From Alteromonas sp. a30 (GTDB lineage Bacteria > Pseudomonadota > Gammaproteobacteria > Enterobacterales > Alteromonadaceae): DNA of 64,000 nucleotides. The stretch covers positions 124,001-188,000 of the forward strand of contig NZ_JABEPE010000008.1 in assembly GCF_026788005.1 (NCBI RefSeq), written 5' to 3'. Below are positions 53,964 to 63,297 of this stretch, one piece after another. The notes below the pieces were generated by a model. That model had not been told where the DNA came from, did not search any database, and worked only from the letters and a program-made list of their open reading frames with translations. Made by a program: the position numbers and the translations under genes. Every line of letters starts with the position of its first letter. Position 1 is the first letter of the stretch.

Positions 53964-55619
53964 TTATTTAACCGGCTGCTTAAAGGTATCTCCGAAGAAG
54001 TCACCTTGGTTCCAAGCTGGTTTCCTTTCCTGATTCGCCACTTCGTCACCAATCATCACGTTTACATCAGCAAATTTCTTAATGGCATTATTGTTAAAGT
54101 CATCGTGAAATTCATCTGCTGGCATGTGGTATCTGGTAGCGAAGAATTCTGCAAAAATCTTTGCCCCTGCGTCAGGACTTTCTGCCGTTGCTAATCCCGG
54201 CGCTAAAAACACAGAAGGCACACCTTGTTTGACAAAGCTGTAGTGATCTGAACGCGTGAAAATAGCCTGTTCAGGCCACGGATCCGGGCTCAGCTTTAAA
54301 CCTAAACGTTGTGCCGCATTCGATACCGTTTTAGATAAATCACTATGATTTGCACCAAAAGCAATTACATCCACAAAGTCCCATAACAAAATAGGCATAT
54401 CTAAGTTAATATTCGCCACCATAGAAGTAACTGGAACGGTAGGGTTTTGTGCGAAATAATCGGAACCCAGCAAGCCTTTTTCTTCTGCGGTTACGGCAAC
54501 AAACAGAATCGAGCGCTTGGGCGCAGGCATCTGACTAAAGACTCTAGCCGTTTCCAATAACACCGCAGTGCCACTGGCATTATCCATTGCACCATTGTTA
54601 ATACGATCCTTTTTTACTGATTTGGCAATACCGGTATGATCGCTATGAGCGGTAAAAACCACGTATTCATGTTTCAGTTCAGGATCGCTGCCTTCTAGCA
54701 ATCCCACAACATTAGGGCTGGAAATTGTGGTGTAAGCGCTTTTTGAACTCAGTTCCATACTGGCATTTAAAGGGAAGCCTTTAGGAACTTTATCTTCTTC
54801 TAACATGGCATAGATGTCTTCCAAGCTAGTAGAAGCTTTTTCAAACAAAACTTTCGCCGCTTCTTGACTGAAATACGCACCGCCTAATAATTCAGGATGC
54901 GTTGAAGCTGGCGTACCATCTGCTTTTAACCAACGAAGTGAAGGCGCATGTAAATTCGTTAAGTAGCGCTTATAGGGACGGATTTTCTCTGCTACCGGTG
55001 TGCTCACCGTAATAATGCCTTTGGCCCCACGCTCTACTGCATATTTTGTTTTTTGACGCCCAGAAGCGAAGTGGGCACCTTCCTCACTAGGGAAAAATTT
55101 CGGCTTGCCGGACAACATTGCAACGATTTTACCCTTAACGTCCAGTCCAGCGTAATCATCATGTTTTAATTCTGGTGCAACTATGCCGTAACCCACAAAC
55201 ACAATATCGCCAGATAATGCAACCTCTGGATGATTTTGATTAGCCGAAGTAATGTATTGTTTAGGGTAATCTAATGCTTGCGCTTTACCATTCACAGTCA
55301 GTGTTAGAGCAGGTGAATCTTGATCGATAAGCGCATGACGAAAGTTCACTCTTTGGAAGTATGTGCCATTTTCACCTTTAGGCTTGAGTCCATACTGCTG
55401 AAATTGAGAAGCAATGTATAAAGAAGCTATTTCGTGTCCGGGAGTACCTGTTTCTCGCCCCCTTAATTCATCATGAGAAAGAAAGGTAAGATGTGCTTTG
55501 ATGGCATCAATATTAGCTTCAGGTAAAGATTCAGCCTGACTTGGAGCAGCGATTATCGAGGATATAATTATCGCAGAAAATGCTGACCAATAACGGTATA
55601 AGTACTTCATTGTTAACAT
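53964..55619 (-). CDS. Secreted M28 family metallopeptidase
   Basis: This is a 551-aa protein with a signal peptide (to about residue 29, APSQA). A PA-type insert (GDIVFVGYGIVAPE ... KGIITVSTPV) precedes the catalytic zinc domain. Metal-binding motifs are FTAHSDHTG, NGAMDNASGTAVLLE and VTAEEKGLLGSDYF, with a final TRSDHYSFVKQGVPSVFLAPG. Members are aminopeptidases or carboxypeptidases acting in the periplasm or outside. It is divergent from the first TetR gene by 120 bp. Confidence 0.9.
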   Translation of the reverse strand: MLTMKYLYRYWSAFSAIIISSIIAAPSQAESLPEANIDAIKAHLTFLSHDELRGRETGTPGHEIASLYIASQFQQYGLKPKGENGTYFQRVNFRHALIDQDSPALTLTVNGKAQALDYPKQYITSANQNHPEVALSGDIVFVGYGIVAPELKHDDYAGLDVKGKIVAMLSGKPKFFPSEEGAHFASGRQKTKYAVERGAKGIITVSTPVAEKIRPYKRYLTNLHAPSLRWLKADGTPASTHPELLGGAYFSQEAAKVLFEKASTSLEDIYAMLEEDKVPKGFPLNASMELSSKSAYTTISSPNVVGLLEGSDPELKHEYVVFTAHSDHTGIAKSVKKDRINNGAMDNASGTAVLLETARVFSQMPAPKRSILFVAVTAEEKGLLGSDYFAQNPTVPVTSMVANINLDMPILLWDFVDVIAFGANHSDLSKTVSNAAQRLGLKLSPDPWPEQAIFTRSDHYSFVKQGVPSVFLAPGLATAESPDAGAKIFAEFFATRYHMPADEFHDDFNNNAIKKFADVNVMIGDEVANQERKPAWNQGDFFGDTFKQPVK

Positions 55620-55739
55620 CTCTTATTATTTTTTGGGCTATTTGAAAACGCACATTATGTGATTAAACTGGGTTTTTCCAGCTTGACTGATTAAATTAAT
55701 ACTTTAAGCTCAAAGAACAGCTATTCTTTGGGAACAATT

Positions 55740-56309
55740 ATGGCCAGAAAAGCGCTATACAGTGTAGAAGAGGTGTTGTCCAACGCAATTCAAGTTTTCT
55801 TGGAGCATGGGTATAACGGTGCAGTGATGGACGAAATTATTGCCAGAACAGACTTCAATCGCCGCGGTTTTTATATGGAATTCGGCAGTAAACAGGCTTT
55901 TCTTTACCGAGTATTAGAGCACTATATCAAGACTCACCTCGATCCTATCTTTGTTCATCTTGAGCAAAACGCGGGATTACCTTCCATTCATGCATTTTTC
56001 AAAGATTATATTCAACTGGTGAAAGGCCGAGGATGCTTGCTTGTGAATATCGTTACAGAAATGGGCTTCGATGATGAACCTGTTCGCGATATTGGCCGCC
56101 ATCATTTAGACCGTCTTGAAATTGGATTCATTGGTTGCCTTGAAAAAGGACTTGAACAACACCAAGTAAAATCAGGACTGAATATTGAAGCCACCGCACT
56201 ACAGTTATGTAACTACGTGCAAGGCTTTGCTGTAACGGCGATACTAGCAGGACAGACTGACGAGCTTGATCTTGCAACCAACGCCTTGCTTGAACCATTA
56301 GCGGCTTAA
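55740..56309 (+). CDS. TetR/AcrR family regulator
   Basis: This is a regulator of about 189 aa with the N-terminal helix-turn-helix MDEIIARTDFNRRGFYMEFGSKQAFLYRVL and a ligand-binding C-terminal domain. The ATG at 55740 is preferred over a TTG at 55728. It is divergent from the M28 peptidase gene and 4 bp from a second TetR gene, so the two regulators are likely cotranscribed. Targets are unknown. Confidence 0.85.
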   Translation: MARKALYSVEEVLSNAIQVFLEHGYNGAVMDEIIARTDFNRRGFYMEFGSKQAFLYRVLEHYIKTHLDPIFVHLEQNAGLPSIHAFFKDYIQLVKGRGCLLVNIVTEMGFDDEPVRDIGRHHLDRLEIGFIGCLEKGLEQHQVKSGLNIEATALQLCNYVQGFAVTAILAGQTDELDLATNALLEPLAA

Positions 56310-56313
56310 CACA

Positions 56314-57039
56314 ATGACAGATTTTAAACGCGCCAGAAACCCTGAAGCAAAAGAAGTTCGTAAACACAGTATTCTTGAGGCTGCTACGACGCTGTATCAA
56401 GAAAACCCCGTAGCACTTCCAACCACCAGCCAAATCAGTAAAAAGTGCAACATCAGTAAAGGTGCACTCTACTTATACTTTAAAACCAAAGAAGAAATAT
56501 TTTTGTCGATAGTGGAAACATACCAACTGGAATGGCTCGATATTTTCAGTCTGGACGACATCGACAGCACTCAAGAAAAAATAGAACCAGCTCAATTACA
56601 AGCTTCCCTTGATAAAGCTTGCTCTTATGCCTCCCAGCATCCGATTTTTATGCACCTAGCAAGCATGAGTAGCAATACAATCGAACCTAATATTGATACC
56701 AAAATTCTACTCACGCACAAAAATACCATCGGAAACAAAATTAGTAAGCTAGCCCAATCCACCAGCGAAAAACTACCAATGCTAACTAGCGCGCAAATTG
56801 CCTCTTTGATCATACGCTCTTATTCTACATTGCTAGGGCTTTGGCAAGTAAGCGGGCCTATTGAACATGTGAATAAAGTTCTAAAAACATCGGACCTTCA
56901 TATTTTTACCCCTGACTTTGAAGCAACATCCCGAGAAATGTTGAAGCAAATTTGGATGGATGAAATCAATAATAGCAAGCAAGAAAAAGGCGGCTTGCTT
57001 GGTCGTTTATTTTCAAATAATTCAAAATGGTCAAACTAG
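56314..57039 (+). CDS. Second TetR/AcrR family regulator
   Basis: This is a 241-aa protein with helix-turn-helix TTSQISKKCNISKGALYLYFKTKEEIFLSIVE near residues 34-66 and a longer C-terminal domain than its neighbour. The C-terminus is basic (KQEKGGLLGRLFSNNSKWSN). Two adjacent TetR genes with unlike effector domains suggest two different signals. Regulated genes cannot be named. Confidence 0.85.
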   Translation: MTDFKRARNPEAKEVRKHSILEAATTLYQENPVALPTTSQISKKCNISKGALYLYFKTKEEIFLSIVETYQLEWLDIFSLDDIDSTQEKIEPAQLQASLDKACSYASQHPIFMHLASMSSNTIEPNIDTKILLTHKNTIGNKISKLAQSTSEKLPMLTSAQIASLIIRSYSTLLGLWQVSGPIEHVNKVLKTSDLHIFTPDFEATSREMLKQIWMDEINNSKQEKGGLLGRLFSNNSKWSN

Positions 57040-57122
57040 CCACTCACGGCACAACAGTAGTGACTTGGCGAAGCTTATTTTGGTCGCTAAAATGCGCACC
57101 TACTTTTTACTGAGCATTTAAT

Positions 57123-57449
57123 ATGAGTACAGCAAAAAAACCACTTTATCGTATTCAATTTATTAATAACGGTGAACATTACGAACTCTATGTTCATGAG
57201 CTATTACAAAGCCACTTATTTGGTTTTATTGAAATTGGCGACTTTGTTTGGGATACCCACACCAGCTTAGTGCTCGACCCTAGTCACGAGAAACTCAAAA
57301 ACGAATTTAGCAATGTAAACCGTACTTATATTCCGCTTCACAGCATTATTAAAATTGATGAAGTAAAAGAAAGGGGCACCGCTAAAATTTCAGAGTTAAG
57401 TGATAAGATAGCTCAATTCCCAAAACCAATTTATACCCCAAAAAACTAA
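57123..57449 (+). CDS. DUF1820 family protein
   Basis: This is a 108-aa cytoplasmic protein with the DUF1820 pattern: LYRIQFINNGEHYELYV, FGFIEIGDFVWD and VNRTYIPLHSIIKIDEV. It is conserved in gammaproteobacteria, and its function is not known to me. It is 83 bp downstream of the second TetR gene with its own probable promoter. Confidence 0.85.
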   Translation: MSTAKKPLYRIQFINNGEHYELYVHELLQSHLFGFIEIGDFVWDTHTSLVLDPSHEKLKNEFSNVNRTYIPLHSIIKIDEVKERGTAKISELSDKIAQFPKPIYTPKN

Positions 57450-57557
57450 ATTTTCAGGCACTCTGGCGCATTAATTGGTCATAGCTATTGGTTTTCTGTG
57501 GGTTTATGATAGAAACGGAGTCCACGTTTTGATCAAGACCCGAGCAACAAGAATCAT

Positions 57558-59297
57558 ATGAAAAGAATTTTACTGAGCTGCCTACTACTTTTGGCGGCGC
57601 CTGCCTTCGCAGATGCTAAACAAGATCTTCACAAACTACTCGATGAGATCTGGCAATTCCAGCTAGAAGAGCATCCTGTAATGGCAACACGTTATGGATT
57701 AACCGAGCACAACCATGAGCTTGAAGATTTATCACCTGCAACGTTAAAGCGAATTAACAGCGCAAACCGTGAGTTCTTATCACGCTTAAATAATATCAAA
57801 ATCGCAGAGCTTGACCGCGTTGATCAAATTAGCCATCAAGTACAAGCTTATTACTTAAAGAATGAGGTTGATGCCTATGAGTTTGGTCGACACATGCTGC
57901 CCTTTACCTCTGAGTCAGGCTTTTTTAGTGCTTTGGCGTTTTTACCGAACACTCACCAATTTTCAACCGAGCAAGATTATCAACAGTATTTGTCTCGCTT
58001 AAGCAAGTTTCCTCGTTATTTTGAGCAACAAATTTACTGGTTGAAACAAGGTATTGAAAAAGGAATGACGCAGCCTAAAGTAATCATGAATGGCTTGCCA
58101 GAAACCGTTGAAAATTTCTATAACGCTAACGCAACACAAAGCACGTTTTATCGTCCATTTAAAACATTCGGTAAAGATATAGACGATGCAGCAATAGCGC
58201 GCTTACAAAAACAAGCAAAGGCGGTTATTGAAGCGAAGGTATTTCCGGCTTATAAGCGCTTCCACGACTTCTTAGTTGAGGAATATATTCCAAATGCAAA
58301 AGATGATATTGCAGCCTATTCGTGGCCAAATGGCGAGGCTTACTATCAAAACCGCACAGAACACTTCACAACAACAGATATGAGCGTTGATGCCATTCAT
58401 CAGCTAGGCTTGAAGGAAGTCGCTCGCATCCGGGCAGAAATGCAAGACGTAATTAAAAGTGTTGGTTTTGAGGGTAGCTTTAAAGAGTTTGTACATTTTT
58501 TAAGAACCGATCCTCAATTCTATGCTAAATCTGAAAAAGAATTGATGCATTACGCGGCTTACTTATCAAAGCGTATAGATGGGAAATTACCGAAACTGTT
58601 TTCCTATTTACCAAGAACGCCTTACGGTGTTGAACCCGTACCTGCTAGCATCGCTGCGAAGTATACAACAGGCCGTTACATCAGCCCTTCAAACAAGAAA
58701 GAACCCGGTTATTATTGGGTAAATACATATAAACTTGATAAGCGCCCTTTATATTCATTACCCGCTTTAACGCTTCATGAAGCGGTTCCTGGGCATCATC
58801 TACAAATTGCGCTAGCAATGGAACTTGAAGGCTTACCAAAAGTCAGAACAGATGGTTATATTTCAGCATTTGGTGAAGGCTGGGGATTGTATTCTGAATA
58901 TTTAGGTAAAGAAGTCGATTTTTACGAGACACCTTATGATGACTTTGGTCGTTTGAGTTATGAAATGTGGCGTGCGGCCCGACTTGTTGTTGATACTGGA
59001 ATGCACAGCAAAGGTTGGAGTAGACAACAATCCATCGATTTTATGCTAGAAAATACGGCGCTATCAGAACTTAACATTATCAGTGAAATTGATCGTTATA
59101 TAAGTTGGCCAGCTCAAGCACTATCATACAAAATAGGCGAATTAACCATTAAACGACTCCGCGCCAAAGCGGAAACCACACTCAAGCAAAAATTTGATGT
59201 AAGAGCGTTTCATAAAGCCGTATTGGAACATGGTCCTGTGCCACTTTCAGTGTTGGAACAAAACATCGATATATACATAAAAGAAGCCCTGAATTAG
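57558..59297 (+). CDS. Secreted DUF885 family metallopeptidase-like protein
   Basis: This 579-aa protein has a signal peptide (to about residue 18, PAFA). The DUF885 zinc motif HEAVPGHHLQ is present near residue 412 (H-E-x-x-P-G-H-H, a variant of HExxH), with GEGWGLYSEYLG following as a likely third-ligand region. Such proteins are probable zinc peptidases of the periplasm. A weak hairpin (GAAGCCC/GGGCTTC at 59283-59304) spans its stop codon. Confidence 0.85.
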   Translation: MKRILLSCLLLLAAPAFADAKQDLHKLLDEIWQFQLEEHPVMATRYGLTEHNHELEDLSPATLKRINSANREFLSRLNNIKIAELDRVDQISHQVQAYYLKNEVDAYEFGRHMLPFTSESGFFSALAFLPNTHQFSTEQDYQQYLSRLSKFPRYFEQQIYWLKQGIEKGMTQPKVIMNGLPETVENFYNANATQSTFYRPFKTFGKDIDDAAIARLQKQAKAVIEAKVFPAYKRFHDFLVEEYIPNAKDDIAAYSWPNGEAYYQNRTEHFTTTDMSVDAIHQLGLKEVARIRAEMQDVIKSVGFEGSFKEFVHFLRTDPQFYAKSEKELMHYAAYLSKRIDGKLPKLFSYLPRTPYGVEPVPASIAAKYTTGRYISPSNKKEPGYYWVNTYKLDKRPLYSLPALTLHEAVPGHHLQIALAMELEGLPKVRTDGYISAFGEGWGLYSEYLGKEVDFYETPYDDFGRLSYEMWRAARLVVDTGMHSKGWSRQQSIDFMLENTALSELNIISEIDRYISWPAQALSYKIGELTIKRLRAKAETTLKQKFDVRAFHKAVLEHGPVPLSVLEQNIDIYIKEALN

Positions 59298-59333
59298 GGG
59301 CTTCTCAATACGGACAGACTAAGAGACTCAACT

Positions 59334-59864
59334 ATGCTGCTTATCTTTCTCGCCATTATTGGCTTTATGTTGTTATTAGTAATTTATTTCTTTATTCGAG
59401 CCCAAGGCATTGAAAAGGAATTGAATCGCTACAAACATCAAGCGAAGATCTCGGGAGCGCAAGCTAAGAATGGGCTTATGACCATTGATGCTCTTGCTGT
59501 TGAATTACAAAAGATGCTAACTGACCGCCTAGAAGCAGCTAGGCGACGTCAGTTAATTGGAGGGGAGCATCACGATGCCGTGCGAGCCTTATTTAATCAA
59601 ATAGAAAGAGTGGTCATGTATTGCAGTGAGAATAATGCCACCGTCGCTGATGCATTAGCAGTGTGTTTAAAAGGCCAGAGTCCGGGACTGTCAGAAATAA
59701 AACTGTTCATATCCAAGCAGCCCAATGAGGTCAAACTTCCTTGGAGTAGAAACAATATTAATGCATTCATTACTACCTGTATAAATATAGCTGTTCTGCT
59801 TGATAAACCCCCTTCTAAAAATCAAGAATCAGAAGAAGCTTCCAATTCACCAGAAACACCATAA
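59334..59864 (+). CDS. Membrane-anchored protein of unknown function
   Basis: This is a 176-aa protein with one N-terminal helix (residues 2-22) and a soluble, helical cytoplasmic part (LNRYKHQAKISGAQAKNG..., LEAARRRQLIGGEHHDAVRAL) that could form a coiled coil. The C-terminus is acidic and probably disordered. No family recognised. It follows the DUF885 gene by 36 bp. Confidence 0.55.
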   Translation: MLLIFLAIIGFMLLLVIYFFIRAQGIEKELNRYKHQAKISGAQAKNGLMTIDALAVELQKMLTDRLEAARRRQLIGGEHHDAVRALFNQIERVVMYCSENNATVADALAVCLKGQSPGLSEIKLFISKQPNEVKLPWSRNNINAFITTCINIAVLLDKPPSKNQESEEASNSPETP

Positions 59865-59871
59865 TCAAGAT

Positions 59872-60504
59872 TTAATTTAATAACCAGACTTCCTCGATTG
59901 GGGCAACCTTACGCTTAATCTTAGCGTAATATTGTTGTTTATCGGCCAAAGTAACAGTGTAATATTGCTCGTAGTGAGCCCGAACTTCTTTTTCATCTAT
60001 TGAAAAGGGAGGGCCTGACATCACACTTTGATCATATTCAAAACAGATGACCAGCTGCGGAGCCCTCTTACTAATTTGCACTAAGTGTTTACAGTATTGC
60101 TCACGCATCTCAGATGGTAGTGCAACTAATGCGGCTCGGTCATAGATTGCATCTATCTGACCAATTTGCTCCTGCGTAATGTTAAAAATATCGCCAACAA
60201 ATACATTCAACTGTGATGCTTGATATAACTTCAATTCACCAATATCTTGCACCTTAGGGGAGACATTCAGCGAGTCAAACAATTGCTGGATAGCCAACTC
60301 ACTCAATTCAGCCCCAATCACGGTATAGCCTTTTGAGATCAACCAAGCTATATCTAACGTTTTCCCACACAGAGGCAAAAATATTCGAGCGGCCTCCGGT
60401 AGTTTGAGTTTATCAATATTCGCTACGAGTAAAGGATTGACTTCTCTTTCATGAAAAGCGATATCATTGCTTTCCCATTTTTGATGCCAAAAATCTGCTT
60501 GCAT
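59872..60504 (-). CDS. tpm: Thiopurine S-methyltransferase
   Basis: This is a 210-aa class I SAM-dependent methyltransferase of the TPMT family. It has the start FWHQKWESNDIAFHEREVNPLLV, SAM motif I FLPLCGKTLDIAWL, then YDRAALVALPSEMREQY. In bacteria the enzyme methylates selenium and tellurium oxyanions and thiol compounds. The length is normal for bacterial TPMT. Confidence 0.93.
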   Translation of the reverse strand: MQADFWHQKWESNDIAFHEREVNPLLVANIDKLKLPEAARIFLPLCGKTLDIAWLISKGYTVIGAELSELAIQQLFDSLNVSPKVQDIGELKLYQASQLNVFVGDIFNITQEQIGQIDAIYDRAALVALPSEMREQYCKHLVQISKRAPQLVICFEYDQSVMSGPPFSIDEKEVRAHYEQYYTVTLADKQQYYAKIKRKVAPIEEVWLLN

Positions 60505-60546
60505 TGTGTTTCCTCCTATAACGCATTCCCATGGATGGAATGACTA

Positions 60547-61008
60547 TTACCGTGCTAACGCCAATAGAATTTCCGCTTCATTTTGTAAAACCGGCATAAT
60601 TGAAAGCCGATGACCTTTTTTCACAACTCCCAACTCGCTAATCGCAGGTTCCGATTTAATTTTGCTTAAGGGTAAAACGGAGGGGAATTTTTCGACAAAC
60701 TTCACATCAACCATATACCAGCGCGGATTCTCCGGATCCGACTTAGGATCATGATAAGGGGAATCAGGATCAAATTGTGTATGGTCGGGATACCCTGATT
60801 TCACCACCTCGGCTAAGCCAGCAATACCAATGTTTTTACAACTCGAGTGATAAATGAAAACGTTATCGCCTACTTTTATTTCATCACGCAGATAATTTCG
60901 TGCCTGATAGTTTCGTACGCCATCCCAATGCTCCGTTTGTTCTGGCATCGCTGCTAAGTCGTCAATGCTAAAAGCAGCCGGTTCAGCTTTAAATAACCAG
61001 TAATTCAT
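60547..61008 (-). CDS. EVE domain-containing protein
   Basis: This 153-aa PUA-like protein starts MNYWLFKAEP, with EHWDGVRNYQARNYLRDEIKVGD and FIYHSSC in the pattern of the EVE/thymocyte nuclear protein 1 family. EVE domains bind modified bases in DNA or RNA. The ATG at 61008, preceded by AGAGACA, matches the usual start, and an upstream start is not needed. Not near any restriction genes here. Confidence 0.9.
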   Translation of the reverse strand: MNYWLFKAEPAAFSIDDLAAMPEQTEHWDGVRNYQARNYLRDEIKVGDNVFIYHSSCKNIGIAGLAEVVKSGYPDHTQFDPDSPYHDPKSDPENPRWYMVDVKFVEKFPSVLPLSKIKSEPAISELGVVKKGHRLSIMPVLQNEAEILLALAR

Positions 61009-61072
61009 AAAAATGTCTCTTATTTTAATTGTGGGATGAAGAGGTACAAAAACAAACCTCAAAAGACTTATT

Positions 61073-61091
61073 GATAATCATTCTCATTTGC
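61073..61091 (+). promoter_or_regulatory. Candidate Fur box
   Basis: GATAATCATTCTCATTTGC matches the 19-bp Fur consensus at 14 positions, including both GATAAT and TCATT cores. It lies 69 bp before the small gene at 61160 and 64 bp before the divergent EVE gene, so it probably controls the former, possibly both. Confidence 0.7.
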
Positions 61092-61159
61092 ATTAGTTTA
61101 GAAAAAGATTCTATAAATGACAACGAACGTTATACCTCATTATCTTTTTGGAGAAACCT

Positions 61160-61618
61160 ATGCACCAACAATTTCTATGCCCAGTTCATCGTAAATGGGT
61201 TTCTATGTACCCTCTCGAAGCACTTGAACATATTGATGTGGCAAAGTGTAAAGGTGATCAACTTCGTCAACAACAACGTTGGTCCGAAGCGCTTCCATTT
61301 CTTGGTAGTGCATTAGAAATGACGGAGATTGTAATGAAGGAAGAGCCACAAATCAGCAACCGATTGGGACTTTTATACACAGCTCTGTCGGTTGAGGTGG
61401 CAGATACCTTTTATCGCCTAGAAGAACCGCTACTTGCCTCGGACTTTTTAATCGAAAGCGCAGACTGGTTACATGAATTATCTTGTTCAGGAAACGTAGC
61501 TGAAACTAAAAAAACACGCTGGCAAGAATGCATTTCCACCTTGAAACGTGGCGCAGTTTTTTTTACGGAAATTCTGCAACATCCCCATGTTCATCACCGA
61601 CACGTAAACTTGCATTAA
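61160..61618 (+). CDS. Small Cys/His-containing protein behind a Fur-like box
   Basis: This is a 152-aa protein, probably soluble and helical. It begins MHQQFLCPVHRKWVSM, a C-x2-H pattern, with a further Cys near residue 37, and ends in a histidine-rich tail (HPHVHHRHVNLH). The middle resembles a tetratricopeptide-like pair of helices. No family recognised. The ATG at 61160 with GGAG is preferred over a TTG at 61148. The Fur box in front and the possible metal-binding residues suggest expression in iron limitation. Confidence 0.6.
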   Translation: MHQQFLCPVHRKWVSMYPLEALEHIDVAKCKGDQLRQQQRWSEALPFLGSALEMTEIVMKEEPQISNRLGLLYTALSVEVADTFYRLEEPLLASDFLIESADWLHELSCSGNVAETKKTRWQECISTLKRGAVFFTEILQHPHVHHRHVNLH

Positions 61619-61634
61619 ATTTGGAGGTCTACTC

Positions 61635-61820
61635 ATGCGTGCACGTAAACAACAGACTCAAGAAGGATTCGTCTCTTTACACATTCATGCCGATACATTG
61701 AAATCGTTGTTAGCAAATAAGTTCTTGTTTATTGAAGATATTCACTGCCCTGATAACGTGAGCAAAATGCGTTTGAAACAGCTTCTACTAGCATCGGTTA
61801 CGCCGATTAGGCAAGCGTAA
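61635..61820 (+). CDS. Small protein of unknown function, partner of the preceding gene
   Basis: This is a 61-aa basic protein (MRARKQQTQEGFVSLHIHAD...) with one Cys (HCPD). GGAGG stands 8 bp before the ATG, and the gap to the preceding gene is only 16 bp, so the two form a likely operon under the Fur-like box. No family recognised. Confidence 0.55.
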   Translation: MRARKQQTQEGFVSLHIHADTLKSLLANKFLFIEDIHCPDNVSKMRLKQLLLASVTPIRQA

Positions 61821-61838
61821 CCGTTAGTTTGTGAGCAT

Positions 61839-63050
61839 CTAAGCAGGTAACATAGCGCGAATAATGCGCTCACATTGCAACTTATCCATATAGCGCGGAA
61901 CAGGATATAAGTAATGAGCTTCTTTTAACGCGCCTTTGGCAATAGTGCTAACGTCGTTAGCTTTGAGTGTTTCTAATGTGGTAGGAATGCCAATATCTTG
62001 ATTCAGCTGCTTAACTGCATCAACAAAACGCTGCGCTAAAACCGCATGGGGTTCACCTGCGACACCAAGCTCTACCACTAAGGCCAGTTCAGCTAAGCGC
62101 CGCTGTGCCGCCGGTAAAGAGTATTCTAGAATATGAGGCAAAACGATAGCATTCGCTAACCCATGAGGCGTGTGATAAAAAGCACCAAATTGATGTGCGA
62201 TAGCATGAACATAACCCAAATTCGCCTTGGTAAAAGCTGCGCCTGCATAAAACGATGCTAGCGCCATGGATTCCCTAGCCTGTTCATTTTTTCCATCGGC
62301 ATAGCAAATAGGCAAATTCTTCATAATCATCTTAACCGCCGCCAACGCGTAATGATCGGTATCGGGAGCTGCATGTTTCGACAGGTAGGATTCAACCGCG
62401 TGCGTTAACGCATCCATTCCTGTTGCCGCTGTAATCGCCGGTGGCAAACCAAGCATTAATGCAGGATCAAGTGCCGCTGCTATCGGAACGAGTTTTGGGT
62501 CAATGACTGGTGTTTTCTGGTTTGTAGAGGGATTAGAAACAACCGCAGCAATAGTGGTTTCGGAACCCGTTCCCGCGGTTGTTGGAACAACGAAGAGTGG
62601 CAAGCATGGTTGCTTAACCTTCAAAATCCCTGTTAGAGATTCGATTGATTTGTTGTTCGTTACTCTGGCAGCTATTATCTTTGCTGCGTCCATTGGCGAG
62701 CCTCCACCAATAGCCAAAATACCATTTGCCTGATGCTCAATAGCAACTTGAACGCCCTTTTCAACAAGATCATAACTTGGATCGGGTAATATCTCATCAA
62801 ACACAATGTATTGAACACCCAAACGCTCTAATTCGTCGGTAATCTCGGATACCACACCAATCTTAACCAGCATCGCATCTGTAACAATTAGCAGCTTGTC
62901 TGAGCCAAAGTGCATAATAGTGCTGCACATTTTCTTTGCTGACCCAGCCCCAGAATAAATAGTAGGTTTAGGCGCTGGTATAAACACAGTCACAAACTTC
63001 AGTAAGACCATTAAGATACGATAAAAAATCACTTTTAAAGCAAAAGGCAT
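61839..63050 (-). CDS. Iron-containing alcohol dehydrogenase
   Basis: This is a protein of about 403 aa of the group III (iron-dependent) dehydrogenases. It has GGGSPMDAAKI for NAD(P) binding, AGTGSETTIAAVV, DALTHAVESYLS and the metal site HAIAHQFGAFYHTPHGLAN, where several His residues bind iron. A hydrophobic N-terminal segment (LMVLLKFVTVFIPA) precedes the core, which some family members have. Substrate unknown. The ATG at 63050 is preferred over an upstream TTG. Confidence 0.9.
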   Translation of the reverse strand: MPFALKVIFYRILMVLLKFVTVFIPAPKPTIYSGAGSAKKMCSTIMHFGSDKLLIVTDAMLVKIGVVSEITDELERLGVQYIVFDEILPDPSYDLVEKGVQVAIEHQANGILAIGGGSPMDAAKIIAARVTNNKSIESLTGILKVKQPCLPLFVVPTTAGTGSETTIAAVVSNPSTNQKTPVIDPKLVPIAAALDPALMLGLPPAITAATGMDALTHAVESYLSKHAAPDTDHYALAAVKMIMKNLPICYADGKNEQARESMALASFYAGAAFTKANLGYVHAIAHQFGAFYHTPHGLANAIVLPHILEYSLPAAQRRLAELALVVELGVAGEPHAVLAQRFVDAVKQLNQDIGIPTTLETLKANDVSTIAKGALKEAHYLYPVPRYMDKLQCERIIRAMLPA

Positions 63051-63270
63051 TTTGAATCCAACCAAGATGTGTTGATGAAATAATCAGTAAAGTAACAGAA
63101 GTTACTGGCAACTGGTACTACCATTTACCCTCCTTTCATAATAGAGGGCTGATCTTAGGGTTATACTTGATCTTCTTCACTATTAAATAGTTCTTATTAT
63201 TAATGACTTAGGCTTATAGCGAAGAAATAATATTACCTCGACGCTTGATTATTTCCTTGTTGGAAATATA

Positions 63271-63286
63271 CTGTGTTTATTTACAG
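63271..63286 (+). promoter_or_regulatory. LexA box in front of imuA
   Basis: CTGTGTTTATTTACAG is a perfect CTG-N10-CAG LexA box centred about 20 bp before the imuA start. It places the gene under the SOS repressor encoded at 24014-24637. Confidence 0.93.
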
Positions 63287-63297
63287 TATATTTCATT

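Noticed and set aside
59283-59304. Hairpin across the stop codon of the DUF885 gene as a terminator
   Set aside because: No T-run follows and the next gene starts 30 bp later on the same strand, so it is mentioned only in the gene entry.
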